A stretch of 7,040 bases of DNA from an uncultured Collinsella sp. (GCA_900554585.1 USHS01000067.1:1-7040), one strand, 5' to 3'. Positions 1 to 6,765 are shown, numbered from the stretch's first letter. A program made the numbers and translations. Notes: a model not told the origin generated them from the letters alone.

Positions 1-58
1 AACCCGCCTCGTTCTCCTGCTTGTGCTTTTGTCCGATTTCAAAGCGCGCAGGTGTCAT
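1..58 (-). CDS. N-terminal fragment of a gene following the response regulator, probably a sensor histidine kinase
   Basis: An ATG at 58-56 opens a frame that runs off the left edge after 19 codons. It reads MTPARFEIGQKHKQENEAG, a polar, lysine-rich start with no membrane segment yet. The start lies 11 bases after the TAG stop of the response regulator, and a GGGA ribosome-binding-like sequence overlaps that stop region about 8 bases before the ATG. Such tight spacing behind an OmpR-type regulator is typical of its cognate histidine kinase, so the kinase assignment rests on context alone. No kinase motif is visible in the 19 residues. It could be another protein of the same operon. Confidence 0.55.
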   Translation of the reverse strand, partial: MTPARFEIGQKHKQENEAG

Positions 59-69
59 ATGTGATTTCC

Positions 70-792
70 CTATTTCTCGTCCGACTTATCGGTCTTGGCC
101 GGAGCCTCAAAGCGATAGCCGACGCCGTGAACGGTGTAGAGCCACTTAGGCTTCTTGGGGTCATCACCCAGCTTGGCGCGAAGGTTCTTCACATGGCTGT
201 CGATGGTGCGCTCATAGCCCTCAAAGTCGTAGCCGAGCACCTTCTCGACCAGCTCCATGCGGTTATAGACGCGACCGGGATGGCGAGCAAGCGTGGTGAG
301 CAGCTTAAACTCGGAAGCAGTCAGGTCCACTTCCTTGTCCTCGACCAAAATCTTGTGGCCCGAGATATCGATGACCAGATCGCCAAAGTCGAGCACCTCA
401 ACGGCGGGCTCATCGGCCTGGTGAGCACGGCGGAACAGGGCACGGACGCGGGCGACGAGCTCGCGAGGCGAGAACGGCTTGATCAGGTAGTCGTCGGCAC
501 CAAGCTCGAGGCCGATGATGCGATCCTCGATCTCGCCCTTGGCGGTAAGCATGATAATGGGCACATCCGAGGTATCGCGAATAGTGCGGCAAACGCGCTC
601 GCCGGGAATCTTGGGGAGCATAAGGTCGAGCACAACCAGGTCGAACTGGTGCTTCTCGAACTCCTCGATCGCAGACTGGCCGTCGCCGACGCCAACAACC
701 CAGTAGCCCTCGCGCTCGAGATAGGCAGCGACAGCGTCACGGATTGCCTTCTCGTCCTCGACCAGCAGAATCTTTTTTGCATCTGAAGCCAT
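70..792 (-). CDS. OmpR/PhoB-family DNA-binding response regulator
   Basis: A 240-residue cytoplasmic transcription factor that accepts phosphate from a sensor kinase and then binds promoter DNA. The receiver domain (about residues 7-122) keeps every key position: acidic pocket E12-D13, phospho-acceptor D56 in VVLDLMLP, T83, switch Y102 and K105 in DYLIKPFSPRE. The C-terminal winged helix (about 133-229) has the recognition-helix pattern TIDSHVKNLRAKLG (196-209) and the wing YTVHGVGYRF. ATG 792 is preferred over an upstream TTG at 813 because an AGGGGGG ribosome binding site sits about 8 bases before the ATG and would lie inside the longer reading. The length is normal for the family. It lies 11 bases upstream of a probable kinase gene, so the pair looks like a two-component operon. 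The sequence resembles PhoB/PhoP/ResD-like regulators, but the stimulus and regulon cannot be told from it. Confidence 0.96.
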   Translation of the reverse strand: MASDAKKILLVEDEKAIRDAVAAYLEREGYWVVGVGDGQSAIEEFEKHQFDLVVLDLMLPKIPGERVCRTIRDTSDVPIIMLTAKGEIEDRIIGLELGADDYLIKPFSPRELVARVRALFRRAHQADEPAVEVLDFGDLVIDISGHKILVEDKEVDLTASEFKLLTTLARHPGRVYNRMELVEKVLGYDFEGYERTIDSHVKNLRAKLGDDPKKPKWLYTVHGVGYRFEAPAKTDKSDEK

Positions 793-831
793 AACACGGC
801 CCCCCTGTCTCAATTAGCTAAGAACAAGCCC

Positions 832-837
832 ATTTTA
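832..837 (-). promoter_or_regulatory. Candidate -10 box for the response regulator operon
   Basis: On the minus strand this reads TAAAAT, five of six matches to TATAAT, about 40 bases before the ATG at 792. A 17-base spacer would place the -35 at 855-860 as GTGCTC, which is a poor match. That -35 position falls inside the inverted repeat at 848-886. The call is a weak single-box prediction. Confidence 0.35.
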
Positions 838-847
838 ACGCACCTAT

Positions 848-886
848 GCCCACCGAGCACCGCTACAGTGCAGCGGCTCGGCGGGC
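848..886 (-). terminator. Long GC-rich hairpin between the lipoprotein gene and the response regulator; possible terminator or operator
   Basis: Arms 848-857 and 877-886 pair over 10 bp. After a 2-base bulge (858-859), 860-866 pair with 870-876 over 7 bp around a 3-base loop. On the plus strand two positions are A/C mismatches (852/882 and 865/871). On the minus strand both become U-G wobble pairs, so the structure is unbroken only in minus-strand RNA, the direction of the flanking genes. No U-tract follows, so it is not a canonical rho-independent terminator. Alternatives are a U-less terminator for the upstream lipoprotein gene, an operator over the -35 region of the regulator, or an RNA-stability element. 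Confidence 0.45.
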
Positions 887-944
887 GGCACTCACAATTA
901 CAACGCGTTTATTCCCCCGTTGGCGCCCTTTTAACCCCTCGGCG

Positions 945-2156
945 CTAAAGAGAGAACAGGCGGGCGGTAACCGTCTCGGGGATTCCTTGGCTATTACGCA
1001 CCGTGGCATAGGTTAAAAACGTATTCGATTTACCCGCCGTAGCTGGATAATCGCCATATTCGAGAGCGCGGTCGGGCGACAGCAGCGAACCATAGGTTTT
1101 GGCGGAGGTATCGATCAGAAAATGCGATGCCTGAACCTTAACCAGATATTTGCCTTTTCTGCCGGCAGCACACGCAAGCGGCTCGCGCGACAGGAATAGG
1201 AACGTCCCATTCTCGTTACCGATATAGGTGCCCATGTTGCCTAGACTCCCCACGCCGCTATAGGTGGCCTCGATGGAGAACACAAACGTGTCGCCCATAT
1301 ATACGGCCTCGAAGGGAGACACCGATGAGGGAAGGACCAGCTGAGCCCTCTTGGTATTGTTGCCGTCCGTCAGGTCGATCGCCGTCATGCCGTAGTAGAC
1401 GCCCTCGTCGTTGCGCACGCGCGGGGAAATGGTCAAGATGCCGTCACTCACACGCGGGGCGGATGCAAAGCGACCCGTTGACTTCCAAATGGCCTCGGCC
1501 TTTGCCTCGTCGAGCGAGCGACGGTAGCAATACGAGTCGTGACTCGTCTTTTTGCCGCCCGCCGAAGGCATCTTGTACCAAATGACGGACGATCCGAACG
1601 CCGTAAACAGCGGCGGGTCGTAGTCCTTGCCGCCTCGGTCGAGCTCGACCACATCGCCGACAAGCGACGCACCTGCCGTATTTTGCGCATAGAGTTTCCA
1701 TGATGCATTCGCAAAGTTCATCTCGACCCAAGCAAACACGCCATCGCCGGCTCGGACATCGTAAAACGAATACCCTGCGCCTTCGACGGGGTCCTCGATG
1801 AGCGTTGTGAGCGAACCGTCACCCAGGTTGAGTACACCGAGTGTGTTGGCATGCCGCGCCGATGCGGGCGCCATCATCGCCGCGGCGTAATCGCCGTCGC
1901 AGTAGTACAGCAGCGTACCCAGAGGCAATGTCCATGAAGCTGCAGGCTCGAGGTCGATTTCGACGGCCTCGTACTCATCCGTAATCGAGACAATCTTTGA
2001 ATCGTCCTTGATAACCTGCGGCTCGCCGGCGGCATCGTCGCTGGTACCCGGTTTTTTCGAGCAGCCGGCAAGCACCGTGGCAGCGCCCGCGGCAGCACCG
2101 CCAAGCACAAAGCCACGACGCGATATTCCGTTCTTGATGTGGTCGGCGATACCCAT
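945..2156 (-). CDS. Tat-signal lipoprotein of unknown function
   Basis: 403 residues. The N-terminus carries a twin-arginine motif SRRGFVLGG (residues 12-20), an Ala/Gly-rich hydrophobic stretch, and a lipobox LAGC with the modified cysteine at C32. It should therefore be exported folded by the Tat pathway and anchored by lipid to the outer face of the membrane. The linker at about 33-55 is polar and acidic. The rest is rich in short beta-strand-like stretches that alternate with glycine/aspartate turns, such as YDVRAGDGVFAWVEMN (132-147) and a related pattern near 237-262. That is compatible with a beta-propeller, but I see no diagnostic repeat. No catalytic motif is recognised. The ATG overlaps the TAA of the preceding TSCPD gene by one base (TAATG), which suggests translational coupling. 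Export by Tat rather than Sec hints at folding or cofactor loading in the cytoplasm, which is inference. Confidence 0.9.
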   Translation of the reverse strand: MGIADHIKNGISRRGFVLGGAAAGAATVLAGCSKKPGTSDDAAGEPQVIKDDSKIVSITDEYEAVEIDLEPAASWTLPLGTLLYYCDGDYAAAMMAPASARHANTLGVLNLGDGSLTTLIEDPVEGAGYSFYDVRAGDGVFAWVEMNFANASWKLYAQNTAGASLVGDVVELDRGGKDYDPPLFTAFGSSVIWYKMPSAGGKKTSHDSYCYRRSLDEAKAEAIWKSTGRFASAPRVSDGILTISPRVRNDEGVYYGMTAIDLTDGNNTKRAQLVLPSSVSPFEAVYMGDTFVFSIEATYSGVGSLGNMGTYIGNENGTFLFLSREPLACAAGRKGKYLVKVQASHFLIDTSAKTYGSLLSPDRALEYGDYPATAGKSNTFLTYATVRNSQGIPETVTARLFSL

Positions 2157-2419
2157 TAGGCGATCTCGGCTCGAGCGGCCTCGATAGCGCGTGTAAGCTG
2201 GTCGGCGCAGGAGGTCTTTTTCATACCGCAGGTATTACCGGCGAGAACCTCGATTACGCGATCGGCAGGAGCACCCTCGACCAGCTTGGAGATAGCCTTG
2301 AGGTTGCCGTCGCAGCCGCCGGTAAACTCAACGCCCATCACCTTGTTGCCGTCATCAGAAAGGTCAAGGTGAATATTGCGAGAGCATACACCCTGAGGCT
2401 TGTAGTCAAAACTAATCAT
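2156..2419 (-). CDS. Small TSCPD-domain protein (TIGR03905-like)
   Basis: 87 residues with no signal peptide, so cytoplasmic. It matches my recollection of the stand-alone TSCPD family (TIGR03905), whose domain also occurs at the C-terminus of some B12-dependent ribonucleotide reductases. Four cysteines stand at the expected places: C12 in GVCSRNI, C36 in TGGCDGN, C64 in NTCG and C71 in the TSC motif. The family-defining TSCPD is TSCAD here, with alanine replacing proline. The four cysteines could form a metal site, but this is inference and the family's function is not established. The start is well supported by GAGAGGGG about 7 bases before the ATG. It is the first gene of a two-gene unit and its stop overlaps the start of the Tat lipoprotein by one base. 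A role in delivering or sensing a metal for the lipoprotein is possible but has no direct support. Confidence 0.88.
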   Translation of the reverse strand: MISFDYKPQGVCSRNIHLDLSDDGNKVMGVEFTGGCDGNLKAISKLVEGAPADRVIEVLAGNTCGMKKTSCADQLTRAIEAARAEIA

Positions 2420-2454
2420 TGAGATCCCCTCTCAGAAAGAAATTTCAGACGTCT

Positions 2455-2460
2455 ATTATC
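2455..2460 (-). promoter_or_regulatory. Candidate -10 box for the TSCPD-lipoprotein unit
   Basis: Minus-strand GATAAT, five of six matches to TATAAT, lies about 36 bases before the ATG at 2419 and would give a leader of roughly 30 bases. A second GATAAT lies at 2478-2483. Neither has a convincing -35 at 16-18 bases, so the exact promoter is uncertain. Confidence 0.35.
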
Positions 2461-2484
2461 CCCGCCTGGGCCGACTTATTATCG

Positions 2485-2515
2485 CAAGCACCGATTCAAC
2501 ATCCTACGATGCTTG
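2485..2515 (-). terminator. Hairpin after the diguanylate cyclase gene; weak terminator candidate
   Basis: Positions 2485-2493 pair with 2507-2515 as a 9-bp stem with one G-U wobble on the minus strand and a 13-base loop. It begins 17 bases after the TAA of the diguanylate cyclase gene, where a terminator is expected. It lacks a following U-run and the loop is large, so it would be a weak or factor-assisted terminator. It also lies just upstream of the candidate promoter of the next unit. Confidence 0.3.
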
Positions 2516-2532
2516 GACTAGTGGGGACAAGA

Positions 2533-4332
2533 TTAGCAGTCCGCACCCTGTGCGTGGACCATGCGCTTCTCCCGATACATATTGTGGTCGGCGACACGAT
2601 ATACATCGGCCAGCGTATTTCCAGCCGTCTCGACGGTCGCCACGCCAATCGATGCGCTGACCGTCAGGGCCTCATCGCTTACCGCGGCAAGACCGAGACG
2701 AAGATCCTGTTCCAGCCCGAGCGCAGACTCATTGTCAGTATGGGGACAAACCAGCAAAAACTCGTCGCCGCCAACGCGCATCGGCAGGTAATCAGCACCA
2801 GCCACCCGCCGCAGCACGGACGCCGTCCGTCGCAGCAGTTCATCCCCCATCTCGTGACCATAGATGTCGTTGGTCCACTTGAGATAATTGCAGTCCAGCA
2901 TAATCACGCTCACTGGCAAGCCCTCGTTTACCAGGCTATCTCCACGCGATTCAAGATAGTTGCGGTTGCGAAGCCCCGTCAGTTTATCTTGGTATGACAG
3001 CTCCTCGGCATGCTTGACCATCGATATGTTGTGCGTCGCCACGACGACCGACTCCAGCCGGCCTTGCTCATCGCGATGCTGGGGGACAACCTGTAGCGAG
3101 TACCAAGCGCCTCGACAATCTCGCACCTCGACAGCCAAGTACGGTACGCCCTCCATACGTTCACGAAGCGTACTTATATCTACGAGTCCCACAACCGCTT
3201 CGCGGCTTTCGGGGCTCACGATATCCCGGCAGACCGTGTCCATAAAGTCATATGCCTCGTTGTGCTCGGAAAATATCTTCGCTATCGCCGGCGACATATT
3301 GATTCCCTCGATCTCGAGGGTGTCGAGATGCAAAAGGAAGGTCGAATCGTAGATGGCGCTTATGGCATTGATAATGCCGAGCTGTTTATCTTTTTCGACC
3401 AAATTGCGGTGGTCAACGATATTCCGAGCCAACAGCACCACGACCCAAAACGCAAGGCACACCAAAACGCCGACGGCGACAAATGAAATCCTGTCAGACA
3501 TGACCTCAGATTTGGGATATAGCGCAAACAGGCGGTAGTCCTTATATGCCGCACGCACGGCGTACCATTTGTCTCCTCGATATTCGATGGGCGTCAGGCC
3601 GTCGTCTTTCCACTCAACCCCTGCGCTGGTGAGGAGTCGGGCGAGCGACATGTCAGCATCGGCACTGTTGGATGAGACTATCTCCGCATCCTCCATAACA
3701 AGCACCGTGGGGCCCTGGTGGAAGGTGCTGTTCGAAAGCACGTCGGCTATGGCATATGAATAGTCGTCCGCCGTATCGGGAACAAATGAGCGGTATGCCA
3801 GGGCAACGCCGTCGCCATACGGAACAGCACAGACGGCAAAAACAACACCACGGCGCTCGACGACAGTTGAGTAGGACACTTTGGAACCTTGATACATCGA
3901 TGCGACCGACGAACATGCCAGCTCCTCTCGCCACAACATGAGCGGATCGCGGCCATCGATGTCGTAGTGGGCGGCCATATGACCGTCGGCATCCATGACC
4001 ATCAGCCCCGAAAGGTTCTCGGTATGAACAAATTGCTCGATAAGGTCGTTGTTAACCTCAACGCGATCAGAGGACAGGAACGTCGCAAACGATTCGACCG
4101 CGGCGAGCAAATCGTGCGTCGTCTCGATTTTTCTCCCCTGTTCGTTGCGGTCATATTTTTCGCAAGCGTTTTCCAAAAACACCATGGTTTCTTGGCCAAA
4201 CCCAAGCGTTTTATCGAGGCAGCGATGGGTTCCAACCGCATACAACAGGCCTAATAAGACAGCGCTGACAATAACGCCGACAGCTATGACGGTCAGAATC
4301 TTTCGACGCAAGCGGTGCTTGTCATTTGTCAT
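2533..4332 (-). CDS. Membrane-bound diguanylate cyclase with extracytoplasmic sensor, PAS-like region and GGDEF domain
   Basis: 599 residues; predicted to make cyclic di-GMP from two GTP. A basic N-terminus precedes TM1 (about 11-33). Residues 34-282 form an extracytoplasmic region with a Cache-like feel (VMDADGHMAAHYDIDG near 112-127). TM2 spans about 283-302. A cytoplasmic PAS-like region (about 320-440) runs into the family's usual linker, and the GGDEF domain starts at DKLTGLRNRNYL (449-460). Catalytic features are intact: metal-binding D480, N482, N488-D489, YGHEMGDELL (491-500), GGDEF (521-525) and SIGVA (561-565). The inhibitory I-site RxxD, normally five residues before GGDEF, is absent: the residues there are ADYLPMRV. 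No EAL domain is seen. The ATG overlaps the TGA of the solute-binding gene (ATGA), so the two are probably translationally coupled and act together. PAS and Cache assignments are by eye; the GGDEF assignment is firm. Confidence 0.95.
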   Translation of the reverse strand: MTNDKHRLRRKILTVIAVGVIVSAVLLGLLYAVGTHRCLDKTLGFGQETMVFLENACEKYDRNEQGRKIETTHDLLAAVESFATFLSSDRVEVNNDLIEQFVHTENLSGLMVMDADGHMAAHYDIDGRDPLMLWREELACSSVASMYQGSKVSYSTVVERRGVVFAVCAVPYGDGVALAYRSFVPDTADDYSYAIADVLSNSTFHQGPTVLVMEDAEIVSSNSADADMSLARLLTSAGVEWKDDGLTPIEYRGDKWYAVRAAYKDYRLFALYPKSEVMSDRISFVAVGVLVCLAFWVVVLLARNIVDHRNLVEKDKQLGIINAISAIYDSTFLLHLDTLEIEGINMSPAIAKIFSEHNEAYDFMDTVCRDIVSPESREAVVGLVDISTLRERMEGVPYLAVEVRDCRGAWYSLQVVPQHRDEQGRLESVVVATHNISMVKHAEELSYQDKLTGLRNRNYLESRGDSLVNEGLPVSVIMLDCNYLKWTNDIYGHEMGDELLRRTASVLRRVAGADYLPMRVGGDEFLLVCPHTDNESALGLEQDLRLGLAAVSDEALTVSASIGVATVETAGNTLADVYRVADHNMYREKRMVHAQGADC

Positions 4333-5201
4333 GATTCCGCTCCTTGCCCGCCCGTCGTCGCTCCTGCCTTGTAATTGTCCACAATACGGTCAATCGTGCC
4401 ATCTCGATCCATGGCAAACAATGCAGTATTGAGATCCTTTACGATCGGTCCTTCATAGCTGTCATCAAATGCAACGCCCAGGTCAACCGTCATAACGTTG
4501 TCGGCAAACACACGATAAACGCCGGGATACTGGGCGACGAGTCGATCAAGCGATTGAACGTCCGCCATCCAACAGTCGACATACCCTTTGGCGAGGGCGG
4601 CTTTGCAGAGTTCGGCAGAACCATACGATTTGATTTGCACGTCCGGCGAGATTTCCAGATCCCCTGCGAGCAATCGGCGTTCGCTCACCGAGCCCGCAAT
4701 CACCGCGATGGTCTTGCTTCCATCGAGATGCGCCAAGGACTTGATGCCACTCGTTTTCTTGGCGGCAACCGAGACCGTCACGGTTAGATACGGCTCGGTC
4801 CAGTAATACTTATCCTCGCGATAACAGGGAGAATAATCACACCACAGGCAATCGATATCACCGTTTTTGAGCAGCCGGTCGCGATCGTTCCAGTCAATAT
4901 CGACAAACTGCGGCTTGATCCCCGCACGTTTGCAGGCCTCGCGGGCGATGTCGATATCGATACCGGCGTAATCGCCCGTGGTATCGACATACACATAGGG
5001 GTCGTTATCCGTAACGCCGATTTTGAGTACCGGGAGATCTTTGTCGGCTTCATTCGAGGAGGAAGAACTGCTTCGAACGGTATACGTCAGGGCGGCCACA
5101 CAGGCGGCAACAAGGAGCATGAGCGCAAACGAGACGATGGCGGCTCGCTTGATACGTCCGGGCACAAGCCTCCCTTCATCGAAACAGCAGTCGGATTTCA
5201 T
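4329..5201 (-). CDS. Membrane-anchored solute-binding protein, SBP_bac_3 (amino-acid-type) family
   Basis: 290 residues from ATG 5201. A basic stretch and hydrophobic segment (RIKRAAIVSFALMLLVAAC, about 16-34, continuing to 42) form an uncleaved anchor or a lipoprotein signal with C34 in a possible VAAC lipobox, followed by a serine linker. The binding fold starts at LKIGVTDNDPYVYVD and has the hallmark GDYAGIDIDIAREACKRAG (77-95). Next come NGDIDCLW and YREDKYYWTEPYL, where R128 matches the family's ligand-carboxylate arginine. The C-terminal half has the usual DRDGTIDRIVDNY helix. Three cysteines cluster at C118, C121 and C126. No permease or ATPase gene is adjacent; instead the gene overlaps a diguanylate cyclase by ATGA, which points to sensing rather than uptake. 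A TTG at 5255 lies inside the purB terminator and is rejected. GTG 5165 behind GGGAGG (278 residues) is a real alternative start. The ligand is unknown. Confidence 0.92.
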   Translation of the reverse strand: MKSDCCFDEGRLVPGRIKRAAIVSFALMLLVAACVAALTYTVRSSSSSSNEADKDLPVLKIGVTDNDPYVYVDTTGDYAGIDIDIAREACKRAGIKPQFVDIDWNDRDRLLKNGDIDCLWCDYSPCYREDKYYWTEPYLTVTVSVAAKKTSGIKSLAHLDGSKTIAVIAGSVSERRLLAGDLEISPDVQIKSYGSAELCKAALAKGYVDCWMADVQSLDRLVAQYPGVYRVFADNVMTVDLGVAFDDSYEGPIVKDLNTALFAMDRDGTIDRIVDNYKAGATTGGQGAES

Positions 5202-5207
5202 TGTATA
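5202..5207 (-). promoter_or_regulatory. Candidate -10 box for the solute-binding protein/cyclase operon
   Basis: Minus-strand TATACA stands directly before the ATG at 5201 and just after the purB terminator. A 17-base spacer puts TTTATC in the -35 place, which is weak. If this box is used, transcription starts near 5195, inside the annotated ATG. The GTG at 5165 would then be the working start. The alternative is readthrough from purB. Confidence 0.25.
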
Positions 5208-5227
5208 CCTGGGGCTGATGCGGCGAT

Positions 5228-5260
5228 AAAAAAGCGCCTCACCCAAGATGGGCAAGGCGC
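5228..5260 (-). terminator. Rho-independent terminator of purB
   Basis: In minus-strand RNA, GCGCCUUGCCC (5260-5250) pairs with GGGUGAGGCGC (5244-5234) over 11 bp including two adjacent G-U wobbles. The loop has 5 bases, and six U residues (5233-5228) follow immediately. It starts 43 bases after the purB stop. The plus strand has no U-run on the other side, so the terminator is one-directional. It separates purB from the solute-binding/cyclase operon. Confidence 0.9.
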
Positions 5261-5303
5261 CAAAGGTTGGAATGCATCCGCAAACGGCCGAATTAGGTTA
5301 ACC

Positions 5304-6650
5304 CTACTCGAAGCTCAGCTGCTCCAGGCGATCGAAGACCGTGTCGATGCGGGTGAGGAAGTCCCACGGATCAAAGATCTCGTCGAGCTTCTCCTGGCTG
5401 ACGGTGCAGCGCGGATCGGCCTCGAGACGCTCCTTAAAGGTGGGGCCGGAGACACAGTCCTGCACCTCGTGCCAGGTGGCCATGGCGTTTTCCTGCACGA
5501 TAGCATAGGCATCCTCGCGGGTGATGCCCGTATCGACGAGGGCCAGCAGAACCTTAGAGGAGAAGATGAGGCCGCGGGTCTTGTTGAGGTTGGCCATCAT
5601 GCGGGCCGGATACAGCTGCAGGCCGTCGATAACGCGAATGAGGCACTGGAACATGTGGTCGAGCGCGATGAAGCTATCGGCCTGGGCGACACGCTCGGCG
5701 GAAGAGTGCGAAATGTCGCGCTCGTGCCACAGGGCAACGTTGTCAAAGGCGACCTGAGCGTTGGACTTCACGACGCGTGACAGGCCGCAGACCTTCTCCA
5801 TGGTAATCGGGTTGCGCTTGTGCGGCATGGCGGAGCTGCCCTTTTGGCCCTTGCGGAAGGGCTCCTCGGCCTCGAGCGTATCGGTCTTCTGCAGGTTGCG
5901 GACCTCGGTCGCGATGCGCTCGCAGGTGGCCGCTGTAGTAGCAAGCACGCCGGCAAGGTAGGCGTGGTGATCGCGGCTGATGACCTGCGTGGACAGCGGG
6001 TCGTGGACCAGGCCCAGGTGCTCGCAGACGTACTCCTCGACGAACGGCTCGATGGAGCTGTAAGTGCCGACAGCACCCGAGATGGCACCGAAGGCAACGT
6101 TCTTGCGGGCATCCTCGAGACGGTCCAGATCGCGCTTGAGCTCCCAGGCCCAAGAGCCAAACTTCATACCGAAGGTCATCGGCTCGGCGTGGATGCCATG
6201 AGTACGGCCGGCACAGAGCGTGTTGCGCTCCTCGAAGGCACGACGCTTGCAGATCTCACCGAGCTTCTTGACGTCCTCGATGATCAGGTCACAGGCCTGG
6301 GTGAGTTGGTAGCACAGAGCCGTATCGCCCAGGTCGGAACTGGTCATGCCGTAGTGGACCCAGCGGCTGGGCTTGGGGTCGCCCTCGGGAACATCGGCGT
6401 CGATGTACTCCTTCATGTTGGTCAGGAAAGCAATAACGTCGTGGCGCGTGACTTCCTCGATCTCATCGACCTTTGCCTTCTCAAAGTTGGCATGGTCGCG
6501 GATCCACTGGGCTTCGTCTTTAGAAATACCGATCTTGCCGAGCTCCGCCTGGGCCTCGCAGGCCAGGACCTCGATCTCCTGCCAAATGGCGTACTTGTTT
6601 TCGAGGGAGAAGATGTGTCCCATCTCCGGGCGGGTATAGCGATCGATCAT
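5304..6650 (-). CDS. purB: Adenylosuccinate lyase
   Basis: 448 residues, cytoplasmic, homotetrameric in the family. It catalyses two fumarate-releasing steps of purine synthesis: SAICAR to AICAR, and adenylosuccinate to AMP. The fumarate-lyase signature GSSAMPHKRNP (271-281) carries the mobile-loop serine. Other conserved blocks are TRHDV (68-72), with the first active-site histidine at H70, GMTSSDLGDT (101-110), GRTHGIHAEP (148-157) with catalytic H151, and WHERDISHSSAER (308-320). The C-terminal ASL_C region covers about 365-445. Length is close to the usual 430-480. ATG 6650 is chosen because AAGGAG stands five bases upstream; a TTG at 6716 would add 22 unconserved residues and cover the promoter candidate. 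Codons are strongly G/C-ending, consistent with a well-expressed housekeeping gene. It appears monocistronic, with its own terminator and no other purine gene beside it. No purine riboswitch is visible in the leader. Confidence 0.98.
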   Translation of the reverse strand: MIDRYTRPEMGHIFSLENKYAIWQEIEVLACEAQAELGKIGISKDEAQWIRDHANFEKAKVDEIEEVTRHDVIAFLTNMKEYIDADVPEGDPKPSRWVHYGMTSSDLGDTALCYQLTQACDLIIEDVKKLGEICKRRAFEERNTLCAGRTHGIHAEPMTFGMKFGSWAWELKRDLDRLEDARKNVAFGAISGAVGTYSSIEPFVEEYVCEHLGLVHDPLSTQVISRDHHAYLAGVLATTAATCERIATEVRNLQKTDTLEAEEPFRKGQKGSSAMPHKRNPITMEKVCGLSRVVKSNAQVAFDNVALWHERDISHSSAERVAQADSFIALDHMFQCLIRVIDGLQLYPARMMANLNKTRGLIFSSKVLLALVDTGITREDAYAIVQENAMATWHEVQDCVSGPTFKERLEADPRCTVSQEKLDEIFDPWDFLTRIDTVFDRLEQLSFE

Positions 6651-6655
6651 AGCGG

Positions 6656-6661
6656 CTCCTT
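6656..6661 (-). promoter_or_regulatory. purB ribosome binding site
   Basis: Minus-strand AAGGAG ends five bases before the ATG at 6650. It is the strongest Shine-Dalgarno sequence in the window and decides the purB start. Confidence 0.85.
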
Positions 6662-6694
6662 TTTGGCTATTGGCACGTTGGTCGTAACTTAACC

Positions 6695-6700
6695 ATTGTA
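6695..6700 (-). promoter_or_regulatory. Candidate -10 box of purB
   Basis: Minus-strand TACAAT, five of six matches to TATAAT, lies 44 bases before the purB ATG and would give a leader of about 37 bases. No good -35 is found at 16-18 bases upstream; TTGCAC occurs only 10 bases away, which is too close. Confidence 0.4.
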
Positions 6701-6765
6701 CCGTGCGTAGGTGCAAGTATGGGCAGCGGGCATTAACCTAACATTTTGCCGCAAGAGCGGCCATG

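Noticed and set aside
52..786. Long plus-strand frame of 244 codons opposite the response regulator.
   Set aside because: It mirrors a gene with intact receiver and winged-helix motifs, gives a low-complexity Leu/Val/Asp-rich product, and has no known domain. Long antisense frames are common in GC-rich genes.
2419..2997. Plus-strand frame of 192 codons starting next to the TSCPD gene.
   Set aside because: Most of it lies antisense to the GGDEF domain, and I recognise no domain in its product.
5820..6692. Plus-strand frame of 290 codons opposite purB.
   Set aside because: It is antisense to the strongly conserved purB and its product has no recognisable domain. It is explained by purB's codon bias.
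6651..6700. Purine riboswitch in the purB leader.
   Set aside because: The predicted leader is about 40 bases, too short for the aptamer, and none of its conserved loops is visible.
6748..6761. GCCGC/GCGGC hairpin as a terminator for a gene to the right.
   Set aside because: It has only 5 bp and no U-run follows in either direction.
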